From Berghia stephanieae (Eukaryota > Mollusca > Gastropoda > Nudibranchia > Aeolidiidae), in NCBI GenBank assembly GCA_034508935.3, contig CM067442.1:89035448-89099447 (forward strand): a stretch of DNA of 64,000 nt, given 5' to 3'. The notes beneath the pieces are model-generated. The model was not told where the DNA came from, searched no databases, and saw nothing but the letters and a program-made list of their open reading frames with translations. Shown here one piece after another: positions 1-10,619 of the stretch. Positions within the stretch are counted from its first letter, which is position 1, and each line of letters begins with the position of its first letter. The translations under genes were made by a program, and so were the position numbers.

Positions 1-204
1 TCGGCTTATAACGGTATTGTGTAGTGGTGAATCAAATGTCAAATGGGGATTTTAAACTTTAAATGACAAGAAATATGTCACCTTAAGAAATTCTCCACAA
101 TAAAACAGAAAACTTAATCAAACTCTAATAAATAATAATTTAGTAAATCTAGTTTTTTTTAGCATTAAATCCCACCTACACCATATTGTATTTGAGCTAT
201 TGGT

Positions 205-291
205 CACACACACACACATACACACACACACACACACAACACACACATAACATATATGTATACACATAAAATTATTAATAATAATAATAAT

Positions 292-368
<77 letters not shown>
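205..368. repeat. (CA)n then (AAT)n compound microsatellite
   Basis: A (CA)n run of about 44 bp is followed by a short AT-rich spacer and then a nearly pure (AAT)n run of about 98 bp. Reading frames through it give only poly-Ile or poly-Asn, so no protein is called here. Confidence 0.97.
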
Positions 369-370
<2 letters not shown>

Positions 371-1490
371 TGTTCTTTTCTCAACTTCTACAATATTATT
401 GTTTCAAGCATTTGCTACCCTGAAGATAAGGAATGCTTGAACAACATTACACTTGATTTATTTTATGAATAGCTCGTTATTTCAAAAAGTTGAGTTCTAT
501 TACTTCATGGTTTTAGTTTTCATGGTTTTATATATACATTGCTTAAACAGAAATATTTTCTACGCTTCCCGCCCCCTCCCCTAATTCATCGCCATTAATC
601 CTTTACGGAGTAAACGTCAGCTACCACCTTTATTGCGTCCTCCCATTATTATTCCCCGAACAAGTTCGATAAGAGCAGGAAATTGTTCCGATTTTCCCTA
701 TATTTACATGGTTTAAACATGTATTTAAGGTTGTTTTCAGAGACGGGACCGCCCAAAAACTGGCGTGATGCGTCTACACGCCATTAGATAACCAAATAAT
801 AACGAAACGAAAGAAAAAAATGATAAATATAAAGAGCTATAATAATAAGCAAAAGAATCGAAAATCGTCATTGAACTGTTAATACTACAAGTAAATGGGT
901 GTGCAATTGTTCTAACAGGATCGACAAGAAGGACTAACCGGAACGTTGACTTATAGTATAGAATATTATATAATATTGCGGTGTTTGTTTGTAATGAAAT
1001 GGTAAAATGTATGACTGATTTTGTCACAATGAACATCAAAGTGCGCAAAAATACCAGAAACTTCTTTTTTTTAAAGTTGGCTCTCGGCTTATTTTCTCAC
1101 TTGAGGAAAATGACTTTTTTAGTTTCTTAAAAGCGTATAATATCATACCGAGTATTTTAAATGTTGGAAGTTACTTCGATCTAGATGCGCCCAATGAAAA
1201 AGAGACAAAAGGGCTGATTCAAGACTACAATTAAAGGGGAATCCAAAAAGATTTAGTTTTGGTCCTTATCTCAAACTACATATAACTGCAAACCAGAAGA
1301 GAAGGCTGGCAAAATTTAAAATTGATGCACTCTTAACATTACAATTGTATACACTTCCAAAACAAAAGCTGGTATATCATTTACAGTGAAACAAGACAGG
1401 ATGATTCAAAAAGGATATCACGCGACATTACAAAATAGAAAAAACAATAGAAAACACTAGCTTGGACACATGTGTTGTACATGCCTTCAA
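369..1490. other. AT-rich stretch, nothing recognised
   Basis: No conserved coding motif, tRNA-like head or window-internal repeat was recognised here. The 103-codon open frame at 737-1048 on the minus strand has no recognisable family signature and reads as chance. Confidence 0.6.
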
Positions 1491-1494
1491 GTTT

Positions 1495-1830
1495 TTATTT
1501 CCTGTTTTATAAATGCTCAAGTGGCTACCACCAGCAGCGGGGACAACATCAAGCCGATATGAGAATTCATCCCAAACGAATGTCACGTTCACAATGTTGA
1601 CTGCAGCTGTTATTCTATCTTTCAAGTCATCGATACTTGCTGGAAGTGGTGGAATGTAAACTTGGTCTTTAACATAACCCCACAAGAAAAAGTCACACAC
1701 AGTAATGTCCGGGGATCTGGCAGGCCAAGCACAGAGAGCAAGGTCTTTAGTACCTCCATTTCAATCTAACTCAGAGGAACGTTTTCATTCAAATAAGCTC
1801 TCATCACAAGATGTCACAATTCAGCTCAAC
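1495..1830 (-). pseudogene. mariner-like (IS630/Tc1/mariner superfamily) transposase C-terminal remnant
   Basis: The minus strand encodes the C-terminal end of a DDE transposase. 'PARSPDITVCDFFLWGYVKD' matches the 'PxRSPDLTPxDFFLWG' block that carries the last catalytic Asp in this superfamily. It is followed by 'VYIPPLP' and 'RITAAVNIVN', which are typical of the same C-terminus. Further upstream on the same strand 'AYLNENVP' fits the 'RxYLNExFPxRWIGRGG' stretch, interrupted by a stop codon. The N-terminal DNA-binding domain and the first two catalytic Asp residues were not found, so only about the last third of a roughly 340-residue protein survives. No terminal inverted repeats were identified. 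This is a dead fragment. Confidence 0.82.
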
Positions 1831-1834
1831 CGGA

Positions 1835-2460
1835 GATTATTGTAAGGACAGCGGTGAAATTGACACCTAATCAAACTTAGATAACTACTCTATCAAATAA
1901 CTACTAATTCAGTCCACTGCAATGATGTAGACTTAAAACAACTGTGTAATTATTTTAGCGTATTATTTTAGAATCACTCTGTATATTTTTGCAAAGTAGA
2001 TTTTACCGTTTTCTGTCTCAGCAGGAAGTGCCAACGTGGCTGAGCAAAATTGAAAATCTTCACTCTAGGACAAGGGAATAAAGTCATTTTTTTTTGCCAG
2101 AAACATACGATACATGGAAGACCCAGAGAGACGGAGAGACTGAAGTGTTGAAATACCACTTAGGCCAGATAGGTAAGTGAATACATCCAACCATAACCCT
2201 ATTGATTATTAAAACCACGTGCAATCATTAGATTTGTACAAAATTCAATCCTTCAACAAGATAATTTTGTTGAGTAATTATCTTAAAGAATTGGTATGGA
2301 TTTCCTCGGTGTCACAAGAAAAGTCATGGACTAAATTAAATTTTGCGGATTCGACTATGAACCCATGCTTTCCCTCGCATAAACATCACAGTAATTCTTA
2401 TTCCTCCAACTAAACACGAAGTTATAAAAATACTACTCTGTTAACAACATTAAACAAATT
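1835..2460. other. no feature recognised
   Basis: Short open frames of about 60 codons on both strands have no recognisable motif. No SINE or MITE signature was seen. Confidence 0.55.
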
Positions 2461-2466
2461 AAAAAC

Positions 2467-2511
2467 AAAAAAAAAAAACAATTTAAAAAGATAGAACCCC
2501 CCCCCCCCCCA
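2467..2511. repeat. poly-A and poly-C homopolymers
   Basis: An A-rich tract is followed about 18 bp later by a run of about 12 C. The arrangement could be a degraded, reversed G-tract plus tail, but no tRNA-like head lies beside it. Confidence 0.8.
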
Positions 2512-2627
2512 ATAAAAAACACAAATGAGAAAAGTAGCTTGGTTGTTTTCGCAAAAGATACACCATTGTCCCATCCAATGGAAAACAAGCAGTTACTCCT
2601 TCAAGTTGTTGAAAAGGGAATAAACGG

Positions 2628-2628
2628 T

Positions 2629-2686
<58 letters not shown>

Positions 2687-2696
2687 ACATCATCAT
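2628..2696. repeat. (ATC)n microsatellite
   Basis: About 22 nearly pure ATC triplets with one ATC to AAC change near the 3' end. They are open in both directions as poly-Ile and poly-Asp, which explains the overlapping open frames. Confidence 0.97.
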
Positions 2697-2961
2697 TCCC
2701 ATCAAAATAGCTGCAGTTTACTCTAGAATTGTAACCTTTGTAAACAAATACTGAAGTTAACTTCAATGCGTACCAATCATTAAGCCCGTTTACCTTGCAA
2801 TTCACAAGTCTGGAAATCGAACACTTTTGTTTTTGCTTTCCTTATTAATAAAACCTAAACAAAGAAAAGTCGATTAGAATGGTGTTGTTGCCGTACAATG
2901 ACAAAAGGTATTTTTTTCTCCACATTTTGCTCGGAGTAATCTTCTCCCTATAACATTTCAT

Positions 2962-2984
2962 GGGGGGGGGGGGGGGGGGGGGGG
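2962..2984 (+). repeat. G23 homopolymer abutting a SINE-B head
   Basis: Twenty-three consecutive G run without a gap into the tRNA-like head 'GCGAAGTGGCCAAGTGG' of the SINE-B copy that follows. The same placement recurs at other SINE heads in the window. Confidence 0.97.
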
Positions 2985-3240
2985 CGAAGTGGCCAAGTGG
3001 TTAAGGCATTGCACTATGACCCGGAAGGTCACGGGTTCGAGCCCCGCATCAGGCACTTTCGCTTTTTTTTCCTTAAGCAAGATCATTAACCCCAAATTTG
3101 CTCACTTGGACAACATGGGTGATTCCTGTTGACATCAGACATCTTGTTTGATGAATTATCTATATTTCTTCGTGGAATGCCTAGGCGAAGATATCGTATG
3201 ATGTCGTGCGGTAAGGGCATACTTTTTAAAATAATATTAC
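2985..3240 (+). mobile_element. SINE-B, tRNA(Ser/Leu)-like head, uninterrupted copy
   Basis: The head has a Pol III A box at 2990-3003 ('TGGCCAAGTGG') and a B box at about 3033-3043 ('GGTTCGAGCC'). The D-arm resembles class II tRNAs (Ser/Leu). The anticodon region does not fold as a working tRNA, so this is a SINE head and not a tRNA gene. The body carries 'GGTGATTCCTGTTGACATC' and 'ATGCCTAGGCGAAGA'. A second copy at 52552-53240 shares both blocks but is split by an insertion. A head fragment lies at 40235-40350 on the minus strand. The 3' boundary is set by loss of similarity to the second copy. Confidence 0.85.
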
Positions 3241-3344
3241 ATGAAGAGAGTAAGACAGACCACAAAATATTAAAATATCTTCAATCCAATCCCTCTAAGC
3301 TGCGTACCATGAAAAAAACAACACATTTTTAGATGTAAGCAAGA

Positions 3345-3560
3345 GAACACGTCCTTCATATAACGATCAATTAAAATGACCCTCATCTTGTCGAGGACTC
3401 TCAAACCTTTGACTGTATTGAATATCTTCATAAAGTCCCTGGTTTTAGAGTCTTTGACACGGTGAGGGACATTTTAATCGGTCGATATTTGAAGGACGAG
3501 TTTTTTGGTCAAAATTTTTTTAATGCCTTTTTTTCAGAATCCAGCAGTCAGGCAGTTTTA
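3345..3560. mobile_element. MITE-1 foldback copy
   Basis: The left half has 'CGATCAATTAAAATGACCC' and 'TCATCTTGTCGAGG'. The right half has the inverted counterpart 'ATTTTAATCGGTCGATATTT' followed by 'GAAGGACGAG'. The middle 'CAAAGTCC...GGT' type motif ('AAAGTCCCTGGTTTTAGAG') is shared with the copies at 7855 and 54499. The outer ends are eroded. It has no coding capacity and reads as a non-autonomous palindromic element. Confidence 0.75.
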
Positions 3561-3957
3561 ATCTAAAGACTTACGCACACCATGGGGCTCATCTTGATTT
3601 TTCAACATATAAAATAATTTATTTTGACAATTTGGCAAAATGTAAGAATATAATCTATTTTGTCGTTGTAAGACAGAAAAGACCAGCCATCTGGTTCGTG
3701 TTAAGTCATTAGAATGGTCGATATAAGTACAGGTGGGTCAACAGAATCGAATAATGCACAGAACACATAGCATGCACCAGTGCTATAATCACGCCATTTT
3801 CCTTAACAAGTACTTGACTTTGAAGGCCAAAGGTTGAAACCCCATCTGATGAGCTAATTTAGATTTGATATGTTTGAAAAACATATATTTTTATATCTAT
3901 TGTCTGAAATCACCTTGATATTTTGATAACAGAAAGGTCAATCAAATAGGCAATGGT

Positions 3958-4075
3958 CGGGGGTCTCGATGGCTCAATTGGAAGAGTACTCGCTTCACAC
4001 GCAAAGGGATTAGGAAGCTGGGTTGTTAGATCTGGCGGAAGGTACTTCGCGATAGGGTCCTGTACGAAGGGTAGC
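3958..4075 (+). mobile_element. tRNA-like SINE head, unassigned family
   Basis: 'TCGATGGCTCAATTGGAAGA' is a good A box with D-loop context. It is followed by 'GTACTCGCTTCACACGCAAAG', resembling an anticodon arm. No clean B box follows ('GGGTTGTTAGATCTGG' is the nearest). It is most likely a decayed SINE head. No second copy was recognised in the window. Confidence 0.4.
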
Positions 4076-4770
4076 CGTTGTTCGTTTACGCTATAGAAAC
4101 CGGGGTAAACTCCGACTCTATTGGCCTCGTGGTTTTGAAGGATTACAAAAAAGGCATCATGATAGACTTTACATGCACAACTCGATTCAATGTGTTTATC
4201 AAGAAAGGTGTATCTATCTATCTAGATATCATGGAATACATAGCACCATTCAGGCAGCCTTTTTCATAATCAAAATAAGAAACATCCGGCACTTCAGTTA
4301 GATATTCGTTCACGCCTGAGTCGAGAGAGATTTTGTATCCAAAACAACGCGCACAATGGACAAGACAACATTCGTCGTTTTTCAAAACCCGGTTTACTCT
4401 CGACAATCTGAGCAATTTGTTTTCAAAAAGTACTCAAAATACCATACAGTTACGAAATTATTTTTTTTCATTTTGGATAGAAAGAAAATAGATCATGTAA
4501 TCATCTTAAACTTGTCAGAAAGTGTTAAATTTCAAAGAAGTCTTCTGAGCTATCTCGGGTTTAAGAAGTTTAAGCAGATTGGGCGCCATCAAGTGAAGTC
4601 AAACGTTTTCAAACAGTAGGAAATTCATTTTGTCAGAGTAAGGCAGTTATGCCAGAAACAGACTATGATTTATGTAGACTAAATCAAATTTCGGATAGAG
4701 CATAGAAGACGTGAGCATAACTTCCTCTCTGTCGGCCCAAAACTCCCTGGAAAGGTGTCAATGATTTTAC
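4076..4770. other. no feature recognised
   Basis: The overlapping open frames at 4078-4269, 4218-4415 and 4356-4619 carry no recognisable domain. The 87-codon frame at 4356-4619 is Lys/Phe-rich in line with local base composition and is treated as chance. Confidence 0.5.
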
Positions 4771-5262
4771 GGTGCTTGCAACACATTTATGTCATATCAT
4801 CGCCAGTAAAAAGGAAGAAAATGGGATAGTCATAAAGTACTAGAATTACAATTAAAGCAGCAACGTAAAAGTAAGACGAAAGGGGAACTAGTTCACATAG
4901 AGAACAGGTGTAGATTCAATGTACTTAGTTTCAGATTACCTGAAATGCCATCCTGACAAAAGCACGGGCCTCCACTAAAAGGAACATACTCAAATGTTTA
5001 TAAATCATAATATATGTATAACAGAAATAATACAGTGCATAACAGAGAGATGATTTACAGGTCAAAATATCATCTCCCTAAACTATACATTTGACTGTCT
5101 CCATCAAAGCCAGGTTCCGGCCAGGGCCGGGACAAAACTTAAGTAATCTCATTCCAAGACCAAGATCAAGACAGAAAGTAAGTTGGAAAACGGATAAAGG
5201 GGGATAAAATTAGAAGACACAGTAAGTGCCTCCCACTATGGGAGGTCAGGAATCCAACCCCC
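4771..5262 (+). mobile_element. REP-1, uncharacterised ~520-bp interspersed repeat
   Basis: Starts with 'GGTGCTTGCAACACATTTAT' and 'CGCCAGTAAAAAGGAAGAAA'. It then has 'AGAATTACAATTAAAGCA', 'GAACAGGTGTAGATTC', 'AGAGATGATTTACA', 'CATTTGACTGTCT', 'AATCTCATTCCAAGACCAAG' and ends 'GGGAGGTCAGGAATCCAACC'. The same ordered blocks recur in the same orientation at 34625, 36895, 38600, 44485, 46785 and partly at 17695. There is no long open frame, no tRNA-like head and no obvious terminal inverted repeat, so the class is unknown. Confidence 0.8.
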
Positions 5263-5273
5263 CCAGCTTTTGA

Positions 5274-5420
5274 ATGTGTAACCAATCAGTTCTTCAGAAG
5301 ACTAGCAATGAATAGGTTACATTCAAAAGGTGGCATAATCATTTTAATTTCAGGGTGTATAGGCAGATTCTTAAGATTACGAGAATAAAAGAGCCGGTAT
5401 GGATGATCTTTATTGACGAC
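5274..5420 (+). mobile_element. REP-2 copy (partial)
   Basis: 'GTGTAACCAATCAGTTCTTC', 'AATGAATAGGTTACAT', 'AAGGTGGCATAATCATTTTA' and 'GGTATGGATGATCTTTATTG' recur in the same order at 63850-64000, the right edge of the window. The element is non-coding and its class is unknown. Confidence 0.7.
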
Positions 5421-5679
5421 CAGCTTGTATTTAGGCTAGAAAACAAGATATCATTACCCTGAAACGAAAAGATTAGTTACAGAAGGTATGTAGCCAGTAC
5501 TCGAGGGGACTTGCCTTACACTTCCAATGAGATTGGAACCTGTATTTGTTCCCTACTTTTGTTCCCCATTGATTCCCTACATTTTAAACAATAAAATAAA
5601 GGCAACGTAAAGTTAACACTCTCTGTCTATAACCACAAATAAAGGGAAATGTTACACTACGTTAATCGCTTTGATAATG

Positions 5680-5787
5680 GGAAATGTCACGTCCTACATG
5701 CTAGTGTTGCTGTTGGCCAGGGGCCGCTTGTAAAGAGCTTTGAACACGTTTAGTGGATATTGAGCTATATAAAAGCTCTTAATCCAA
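5680..5787 (+). mobile_element. SINE-A 3' fragment
   Basis: Carries the family tail: 'CACGTCCTACATG', 'GTTGCTGTTGGCCAGGG', 'CTTGTAAAGAGCTTTGAACA', 'GTTTAGTGGATATTGAGC' and 'ATATAAAAGCTC'. The tRNA-like head and the middle are missing, as expected for a 5'-truncated copy. Confidence 0.85.
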
Positions 5788-5811
5788 AGCATTTTTCCCT
5801 TTTTTGTTGAC

Positions 5812-5970
5812 TTGGGGGCGGGTGGGGGGGGGGGGGGGAAGGTATTGGCTCAGTTGAAAATTAATATGACGGCTACGGTGTTTTGTCGACGGAACCAGTC
5901 TGATGACTTCTGTGGGTTGTGCCCAAGTTCCTTGACACAGGTTCGAATCTCAACAATAAATACTAGGGTA
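5812..5970 (+). mobile_element. G tract with tRNA-like A/B-box pair
   Basis: A G-rich run ending in about 13 consecutive G (to about 5838) is followed by 'TTGGCTCAGTTG', a good A box, and further on by 'GGTTCGAATCTC', a good B box. The box spacing is wider than in a tRNA, so this would be a diverged or interrupted SINE head. It has no second copy here. The open frame across it begins in the G run and is not a gene. Confidence 0.4.
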
Positions 5971-6204
5971 TTAATTTGTCCGCAGAATGCTAAATGTTAA
6001 GCTTGAAGGGTGTTTGAGTCCCATTATATGTAACCCATCACCCAAGAAGAGTATTGTGTCTGGGTGGACATGATGCTTTAAATTTAATTTTGGGCTTAAT
6101 ATGGTAAGAAAGAAAAAAAGTTAAAATCCAAGCCTTGACCGGAAAGAGTGAGTTTGGTTTCGTCAACTTCAAAAAGCTAACTTTATTTTCAATTCCTAGC
6201 ATTT

Positions 6205-6300
6205 CACCTTCATGGGTAGTTTTCATCACCTAGATCATTCCAACATGATACCGTTTTGAGGCGTGGGTCACATTAAAAGTACAGCTGACTAACCCCGGCA
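6205..6300 (+). repeat. REP-3 copy (short dispersed motif)
   Basis: 'ACATGATACCGTTTTGAGGC' followed by 'GTGGGTCACA' recurs with changes at 17455, 36625 and 46225. A weaker match ('CCATCCCGACATAATATCG') lies at about 6580. It is probably a short MITE relic, but no ends could be fixed. Confidence 0.45.
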
Positions 6301-7150
6301 TCAATTAAGGGATATCTGTCATCAATCGTAGCAAATCATGGGGTACAACTATTTTAAAGATAGGATTTAAGTTGCTCACTAATCCGACTAAGGCTCGAAA
6401 TAAAAGTGACCCTCCGTATTATGTCAGGATGACTTAGAAGCGAAAAGTGAATTTAGAATTGAACTATGAACTTTCCGATTTTTGGAAAGTAAGACATTGA
6501 GTTTATCATCCATCCACCATAACGAATAAACGTTAACCCCAAGTTTCATGTGGCTAAAAATCAATTTCCATCACCTAGTCCATCCCGACATAATATCGAC
6601 CGGACACAAATACACAATAATCCCATGTCTAATGGTTTCTGTTTTTGTTTTTTGTTTTTTTTTTGTTTGTTTTTATTTTGTTTATTTTATTTATTTATTT
6701 TTCTAGTTTTCAAAAAAGTATTTTGATTGAATTTGTTACCATTTTATCATATCAAGTCCATACAGCAATTTGACGCGAATCCCCGCCCCTTTTTAAATTG
6801 TTCCCGATTATATAAACCGAATAATGAGTTCCTTTTTTTGTATAATATTTGAATTTAAACTAGAAGAATCGCGATATCCGCCTCTTTAATAACATTCCTT
6901 TCAGATGGCTAAACCATTTTCAGAAAGCGAAATGATAAAGCTTTTCACGAACGGGCCATCAGTCTTCGATAATATATTAGCTGAGTAGTTGCAAACGGTA
7001 ACTGGATATGTTTGGTAAATCGTCTCGTCCGACGTTATAGATCGTTATTTATCGACCTTTTCTGTTGTTTCATACAACAGTATTTGTACACAACAGCGAT
7101 TAACGCCGCCAAAAACAAATAGTGACATTGGATGTAAGAGTCAAAGTGGT
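6301..7150. other. AT-rich, nothing further recognised
   Basis: Contains T-rich low-complexity DNA at about 6640-6710 and the weak REP-3 match at about 6580. No coding or RNA feature was supported. Confidence 0.5.
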
Positions 7151-7275
7151 CATTAACTACTGCTCATCCTCTGAATAATAAGGTAGTATAAAAGTGTCCT
7201 GGATTGCTGTGAGCAAATTCCCGACAATAACCAGTGCGCACACACACGACACGATAAACACAAAAACAAATTCAT

Positions 7276-7285
7276 ACATACAAGA

Positions 7286-7352
<67 letters not shown>

Positions 7353-7403
7353 TCGAAAAGAAAGGAATGAGTAATGATAGATAAGAGAAAGAAGATAGAG
7401 AGA

Positions 7404-7455
<52 letters not shown>

Positions 7456-7512
7456 GGGGAGAAAGAAAGAAATAGAGCGAGAGAGACAGAAAGAGAGAGA
7501 ATGTGTGTGTGC

Positions 7513-7545
<33 letters not shown>
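7276..7545. repeat. (GA)n / G-run / (GT)n compound microsatellite
   Basis: About 160 bp of broken (GA)n is followed by a G run of about 14, more GA-rich DNA and then about 45 bp of (GT)n. The minus-strand Ser/Leu-rich frames across it are low-complexity artefacts. Confidence 0.95.
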
Positions 7546-7548
<3 letters not shown>

Positions 7549-7854
7549 AGAATCTCTACATACACTATCAAATGATTTTTCCTACTTTTGGTCATAATAT
7601 TCTTTACCTTGAATATCGATTAAATTTGCGCTCAACTTGTAAAACTTTCAAATTGGAGGCTTCATAGAAATCTCAAGTTTACAAACAATTGACAGGTTTT
7701 GAAGTAAAATATTTTTGGCCAAAAGAAAAGGATCGTTATATCAGGGCATGGTTGATTTATACTTGGTCAAAATATATGGTACTCATGACTTGGCAGATAA
7801 AGAGCAATATCCCAATGACACATATTAAGCTATTTCTACTTATATCACCTTAAC

Positions 7855-8102
7855 AAGTAAACTGCCGTACTCTAGAAATACAAGTAATATTTGAAAATTT
7901 GGCCAGAAAAATATCGATCAATTTAAATGACCCTCATCTGGGCAAAAATCTCTCAAACCTGGGAGCTCGCTAGGTCAGCATTAAAGTCCCAGGTCTTAGT
8001 GTTTTTGCCAAGATTAGGATCATTTAAATCGATCGATATTTGAAGGGCTAGTGTTCTTGCCAAATTTTTAAACACGTGTCTTTCCAGTTACAGCAGTTAA
8101 CT
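7855..8102. mobile_element. MITE-1 foldback, nearly complete
   Basis: The left end 'AAACTGCCGTACTCTAGAAA' and right end 'TTTCCAGTTACAGCAGTTAA' are inverted versions of each other. Inside, 'ATATCGATCAATTTAAATGA' is matched in inverse by 'TCATTTAAATCGATCGATAT'. A central spacer holds 'CCTGGGAGCTCGCTAGGTC'. The length is about 248 bp and there is no coding capacity. This and the 19325 copy define the family. Confidence 0.88.
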
Positions 8103-8614
8103 AGTTAATCAAAACAAGAATACAACAGCCGATCGGTGGACAGAGAATCAGTAGTGGGAAGAACCAGAATTGGCATGGCCCCAATGGTGGAAGATGGCCA
8201 AGAAACAAGTATTCTGGAACAGTTCACCCCTAGATTTGGGCAGGCATTGAGATGAGTAAATTAATTTGATAAATGATACTATCAATCTCTTTATTTTCGT
8301 GTTTTTATGTCTTTTCTTATTTTCTGGCAATGTTTATCCGCATTTGCGAGGCTTATTCTGGCCACGAAGCTTATATTTCAAAATTATACCACATCCAAAT
8401 ATTATGATGATTCTAAAGATGTTAAAATGACTGGAGTCGTGACTCTGATTAAGTCTCAGATTAACATCCTCGTTTTTCAAAGAGGGGATCAACTTACCCT
8501 ATCGATATAAATTACACCCTGCCAAATCTTGTAAAGGTGATTAGTCATCCTTAGGGTGTAAAATCACCTCACAATAATCTGACAAATTAGGGAGCAGGCA
8601 TTGATAAAGATATG

Positions 8615-8737
8615 AACATGTTTGTTTAATCAGAAGTCTGTGGTTTGATCAGTTGAGATTTTTTGGGATGTTATTTTTTTCATGTATTTTTAATATGCTT
8701 TATCTGGCACTGTTGCATACACACTTTTTCAGATCTC
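8615..8737 (+). mobile_element. SINE-D copy, 5'-truncated
   Basis: 'AATCAGAAGTCTGTGGTTTG' matches the end of the SINE-D tRNA-like head. It is followed by a T-rich body and 'GCTTTATCTGGCACTGTTGC', matching the copies at 58985 (minus) and 61700 (plus). The A box region is not recognisable. Confidence 0.7.
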
Positions 8738-8944
8738 AATAAGCTGGAAATATATAACCCACAACGTCAAACTGTGTCGTGATGAAGGGGATAGAACAAT
8801 AAAGTTGATATAAAATATAAAAAATTTAAAAAATATAAAATGGTATGCCCCTGGGCAGTAAGAGAATATAATCATTCTCCTATTTAAAACCAATGGACAT
8901 GTTTCTATTCTCATCTTCAATATCATTCCGACAAAACTGTAATT

Positions 8945-9062
8945 CGCCCAATGGGCGTCATTTCTCGTCCACGTGTTAAGTGCTGCTGTTGGCGAGGGAC
9001 CCTTTGTAAAACACTTTGAGCACGTGTTGTGGATAATGCGCCATATAAATGCTCTATTTTTA
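8945..9062 (+). mobile_element. SINE-A 3' fragment
   Basis: 'GGGCGTCATTTCTCGTCCAC', 'GTGCTGCTGTTGGCGAGGGA', 'TTGAGCACGTGTTGTGG' and 'ATATAAATGCTC' are the middle and tail of SINE-A. The head is missing. Confidence 0.85.
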
Positions 9063-10064
9063 AAATTTATTTTAATATTATTTATAAACTACCGTTTCGA
9101 GGCAGTCGGACTCAATTGTGTAAAAAAAAAATACCTTTCTGAGCTACAGAGGAATAAATCAGAGAGGCTTCCGTATTTTATGATGGTACTCAACCAATTT
9201 TAGCCAGCTTACCTTGGTGTTAGATCATTTCTACACCAATATTTTGAAAAGAGGACTTTATTCAAGTAACAAACTTGTTGGAACATGAAGAAACGTTTTG
9301 TAATTTGTCTTTAGATTTGAACTTGGGTTTTGGAGAATTCCGTGACCCAATGCATGTATAAACCATATAACCCACTTTAAAATTTAGATGAGAAAACCAA
9401 ACATAATATAGTATTGCATGACGGTGAAAAGTCACTCTTTTCAAATTTAAAAAATTGATGAAAACAAGCTATTTTCATTATTTACATATCGTTTCAAGCC
9501 AACTCAAAATTATGACTTTAAATCAAAAAGGACACGGATATGACCTTTTCTCACATCCTTTTTGTACTTGCAAGAATGGGCTTTTCTTATAAATAAAAAC
9601 GACTGGATCATAGAAACGTGACTTTTCTGTATTATAATACCTAGAAAACCCGACAGCACACAAAAAAAAAAAAACGATTTATAATTTGAATTCAAAAGTG
9701 CACAAAATCAAGCTTTAAGTTTGGCCTGATTGACTCCTTTGTTGAATGATAAATTCAAAATACACTTGGCTTCATAATGCTGGTGATAAATTAAGCAATA
9801 GGTTTTCAATTCAAGCGATGCATTTTACCCTGTTTTCGTTTGAGTGCAATTTTTAGATAGAAGAGAGGAGGGAACAATTTAACAAGTGAGTGGAGCGGGC
9901 AGAGACGTTTTTATTCCATTTATTCTATTGTCCTTTGGCACTCCTCTACTTACTTCATTCCTTGTTTGAACATTTTTTGCAGGGTCTTCAGTGTTAATCC
10001 AGTTGTGATCGTGTCATTGTGCTTATTTGTAAATGTAACCAATCGTCTCACAACTGTATTATGT
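9063..10064. other. no feature recognised
   Basis: Non-repetitive AT-rich DNA with only short chance open frames on both strands. Confidence 0.5.
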
Positions 10065-10330
10065 GACACGGTGGCTAAGCGCTCTGTGTGTCTCTTCTTG
10101 TCTCACACGTCAAACAATATTGAGCGTAATCAGTGGTCGGTTGGGTTAGAGTGATCGTTGAAAATTCTTGCCCCAATGTCGTGACCTCCTTGACACAAAT
10201 TACCCCATTTCAATCATGTGTTAAAAAGTACCTGGCTAAAGGCAGTGACATGTTGGATATTAAGTATAATAACGACGCCTAACAGGTGATACGTACTGTA
10301 GGAAATGGAAATATAGTTCTAAATGGCCTG
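10065..10330 (+). mobile_element. diverged tRNA-headed SINE relative
   Basis: 'CACGGTGGCTAAGCGCTCTG' is an A-box-like start. Downstream, 'AAAAAGTACCTGGC' and 'CGACGCCTAACAGGTGATAC' resemble the SINE-A middle. The stretch around 'CACGTCAAACAATATTGAGC' is echoed at about 54363-54395, which suggests a second copy of the same lineage. It is an old copy with no clear B box. Confidence 0.45.
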
Positions 10331-10619
10331 ATTGGGGAAATTGATGAACAATTGTATAGGGTATTGAACATATTTAATCTGTGAAAATGCTCTAAAAATG
10401 TTTTCATATTTTTAGTATAATACTAGTGGACTTCAAAAACGCATCAGCGAATTGTTTCAATATTTTCGTTCATATTATTTGTCCATTTGTACACATTTCC
10501 ACAGATTATCGTGATTTTTGAGGAACATTGAGGGCCATTTATGTAATGTTGTTGAGGTTTGGGGAATATTCCTGTGTGATGTTGTTCTATTCAACAATTA
10601 AGCGTGCTCAAGCTCTGAA
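10331..10619. other. flank of the Tc1 fossil, nothing recognised
   Basis: AT-rich DNA downstream of the transposase remnant. It may include the transposon 3' end, but no terminal inverted repeat could be fixed by eye. Confidence 0.4.

Noticed and set aside
2985-3065. Functional tRNA(Ser/Leu) gene
   Set aside because: A and B boxes are good but the anticodon and variable arms do not fold properly, and copies have a shared non-tRNA body.
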